Part shown: in pieces, positions 63,361 to 64,000 of the stretch
Position numbering within the stretch: the stretch's first letter is position 1
Layout: each line of letters begins with the position of its first letter
Source of the DNA: Cercophora sp. LCS_1
Taxonomy: Eukaryota > Ascomycota > Sordariomycetes > Sordariales > Lasiosphaeriaceae
DNA: 64,000 nucleotides
NCBI GenBank assembly: GCA_036250225.1
Contig: JAPZLL010000073.1
Coordinates: forward strand, 1 to 64,000
Reading direction: 5' to 3'
Position numbers and translations under genes: made by a program
Notes under the pieces: generated by a model
Databases searched by the model: none
Told to the model about the DNA's origin: nothing
Seen by the model: the letters and a program-made list of their open reading frames with translations, nothing else

Positions 63361-64000
63361 TCAGGCAAGGTCTGACAGCTTAAACTCCCCAACCACCGAC
63401 GTCTGAAAATATCCTGAAGGATCGTACTTTTTCGTCGTCTTGACGAGAAACTTCCCATTTTCGGCTCCGTACGACGCAAGTGGGTTTTGCTCGGGATTCG
63501 CATAGTTGATGTACCGAAAGTCAATGTTCTGGCCCGTCTTTTTTGCATACGACTCGATGGCATCCGTAGCCTCCTTAAGCTTTTGCTGAACAAGCGGTTG
63601 GTATTTCTGAGACGGCAAAATCGCCTCGGGCTGTAGGACAATCGAGTTCGTCGCCAGCTTGTCGAGTCCAAGGATGCTGCCCCCGCTCTTTTCCGTAAAT
63701 GTTTTGGGCAATGGGGAGAGGACAAAGATGAATCGAACTTCCTCGTCAATCTGGCCCTGCAACTCCAACTCTTGGGTAACTTTCTTAAAGGTCTCAACGA
63801 CATAGCGAGCCATGTCTGGGGTGTTGTGAAAACTGAGCGTGTACCAGGTGTTGTACAGGCCAAGCTCGCCGACGACCTGGGCAGTCAGACCTGTCAAGGG
63901 CATCTTGGCTCTGAAGTCAACCAGGGGAGACAAGTTGCCCAGCTCGGTCCAAGTCGTGGAGTTCTGAACTCCATCGATGTTCGCCGTGACGTAAGCGATG
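63361..64000 (-). CDS. FAD-linked oxidase, C-terminal part (runs off the window)
   Basis: The open frame enters from beyond 64000 (AYVTANIDGVQNSTTWTELG) and ends at the stop 63361-63363. It includes a substrate-domain segment (GLYNTWYTLSFHNTPDMARYVVETF) and the BBE-type C-terminus (DFRYINYANPEQNPLASYG, KKYDPSGYFQTSVVGEFKL). The N-terminal FAD-binding half lies outside. It resembles the left-edge oxidase in fold but is clearly a different paralogue: its C-terminal motif is YDPSGYFQ rather than YDPSELFYY. Confidence 0.85.
   Translation of the reverse strand, partial: IAYVTANIDGVQNSTTWTELGNLSPLVDFRAKMPLTGLTAQVVGELGLYNTWYTLSFHNTPDMARYVVETFKKVTQELELQGQIDEEVRFIFVLSPLPKTFTEKSGGSILGLDKLATNSIVLQPEAILPSQKYQPLVQQKLKEATDAIESYAKKTGQNIDFRYINYANPEQNPLASYGAENGKFLVKTTKKYDPSGYFQTSVVGEFKLSDLA

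Overview
The window is nuclear DNA of a filamentous ascomycete, most likely a Sordariomycete. Genes are monocistronic, often spliced by 44-64 nt GT-AG introns with CTAAC-like branch sites. The families seen (HET domains, fungal STAND/NLR proteins, AA9 LPMO, bicovalent FAD oxidases, LaeA-like methyltransferase, lineage-expanded F-box-like proteins) are typical of saprotrophic or plant-associated Pezizomycotina. The order is inferred from general resemblance only. No rRNA, tRNA or CRISPR was seen.

Layout: 0.7-2.3 kb secreted bicovalent FAD oxidase; 4.5-5.5 kb metallo-beta-lactamase-like protein; 6.0-9.0 kb NACHT-type STAND protein with a reading-frame break; 9.2-10.5 kb disordered basic protein; 12.6-13.8 kb muconate-cyclase-type beta-propeller; 14.0-14.4 kb small secreted peptidoglycan-binding-like protein; 15.0-16.0 kb secreted M43-type metalloprotease; 17.3-19.7 kb HET-domain pseudogene; 19.7-22.2 kb GH67 alpha-glucuronidase; 23.8-26.8 kb HET-NB-ARC-TPR receptor with near-identical 126-bp repeats; 28.8-30.1 kb GT32-type glycosyltransferase; 30.5-31.2 kb MYND-like zinc-finger protein; 32.4-33.6 kb LaeA-like methyltransferase; 34.2-36.3 kb multipass membrane protein; 37.0-40.9 kb very large HET protein; 41.3-42.3 kb AA9 LPMO; 43.0-44.9 kb P450; 45.5-46.2 kb unknown protein with SUMO-consensus motifs; 46.8-48.5 kb tail-to-tail NmrA-like and DUF3237-like genes; 48.9-49.7 kb expansin-like protein; 52.1-52.6 kb small secreted cysteine-rich protein; 53-57 kb gene-poor stretch with a decayed gene, a dispersed 64-bp repeat and small genes; 58.3-60.3 kb ankyrin protein; 60.8-61.6 kb GNAT; 61.8-63.0 kb F-box-like family protein without a visible start; 63.4-64.0 kb the end of a second FAD oxidase.

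Two themes are interleaved. One is secreted plant-biomass attack: GH67 removes glucuronic acid from xylo-oligosaccharides, the AA9 LPMO and expansin-like protein loosen cellulose, FAD oxidases may oxidise released sugars, and the muconate-cyclase-like protein suggests aromatic catabolism. The other is a fungal self/non-self or innate-immunity repertoire: NACHT STAND, HET-NB-ARC-TPR, a giant HET protein and a decayed HET gene. That repertoire shows pseudogenisation, frame breaks and homogenised repeats, as expected of fast-evolving allorecognition-type loci. Exon boundaries were derived by eye from splice signals, frame and family resemblance; no search was run.
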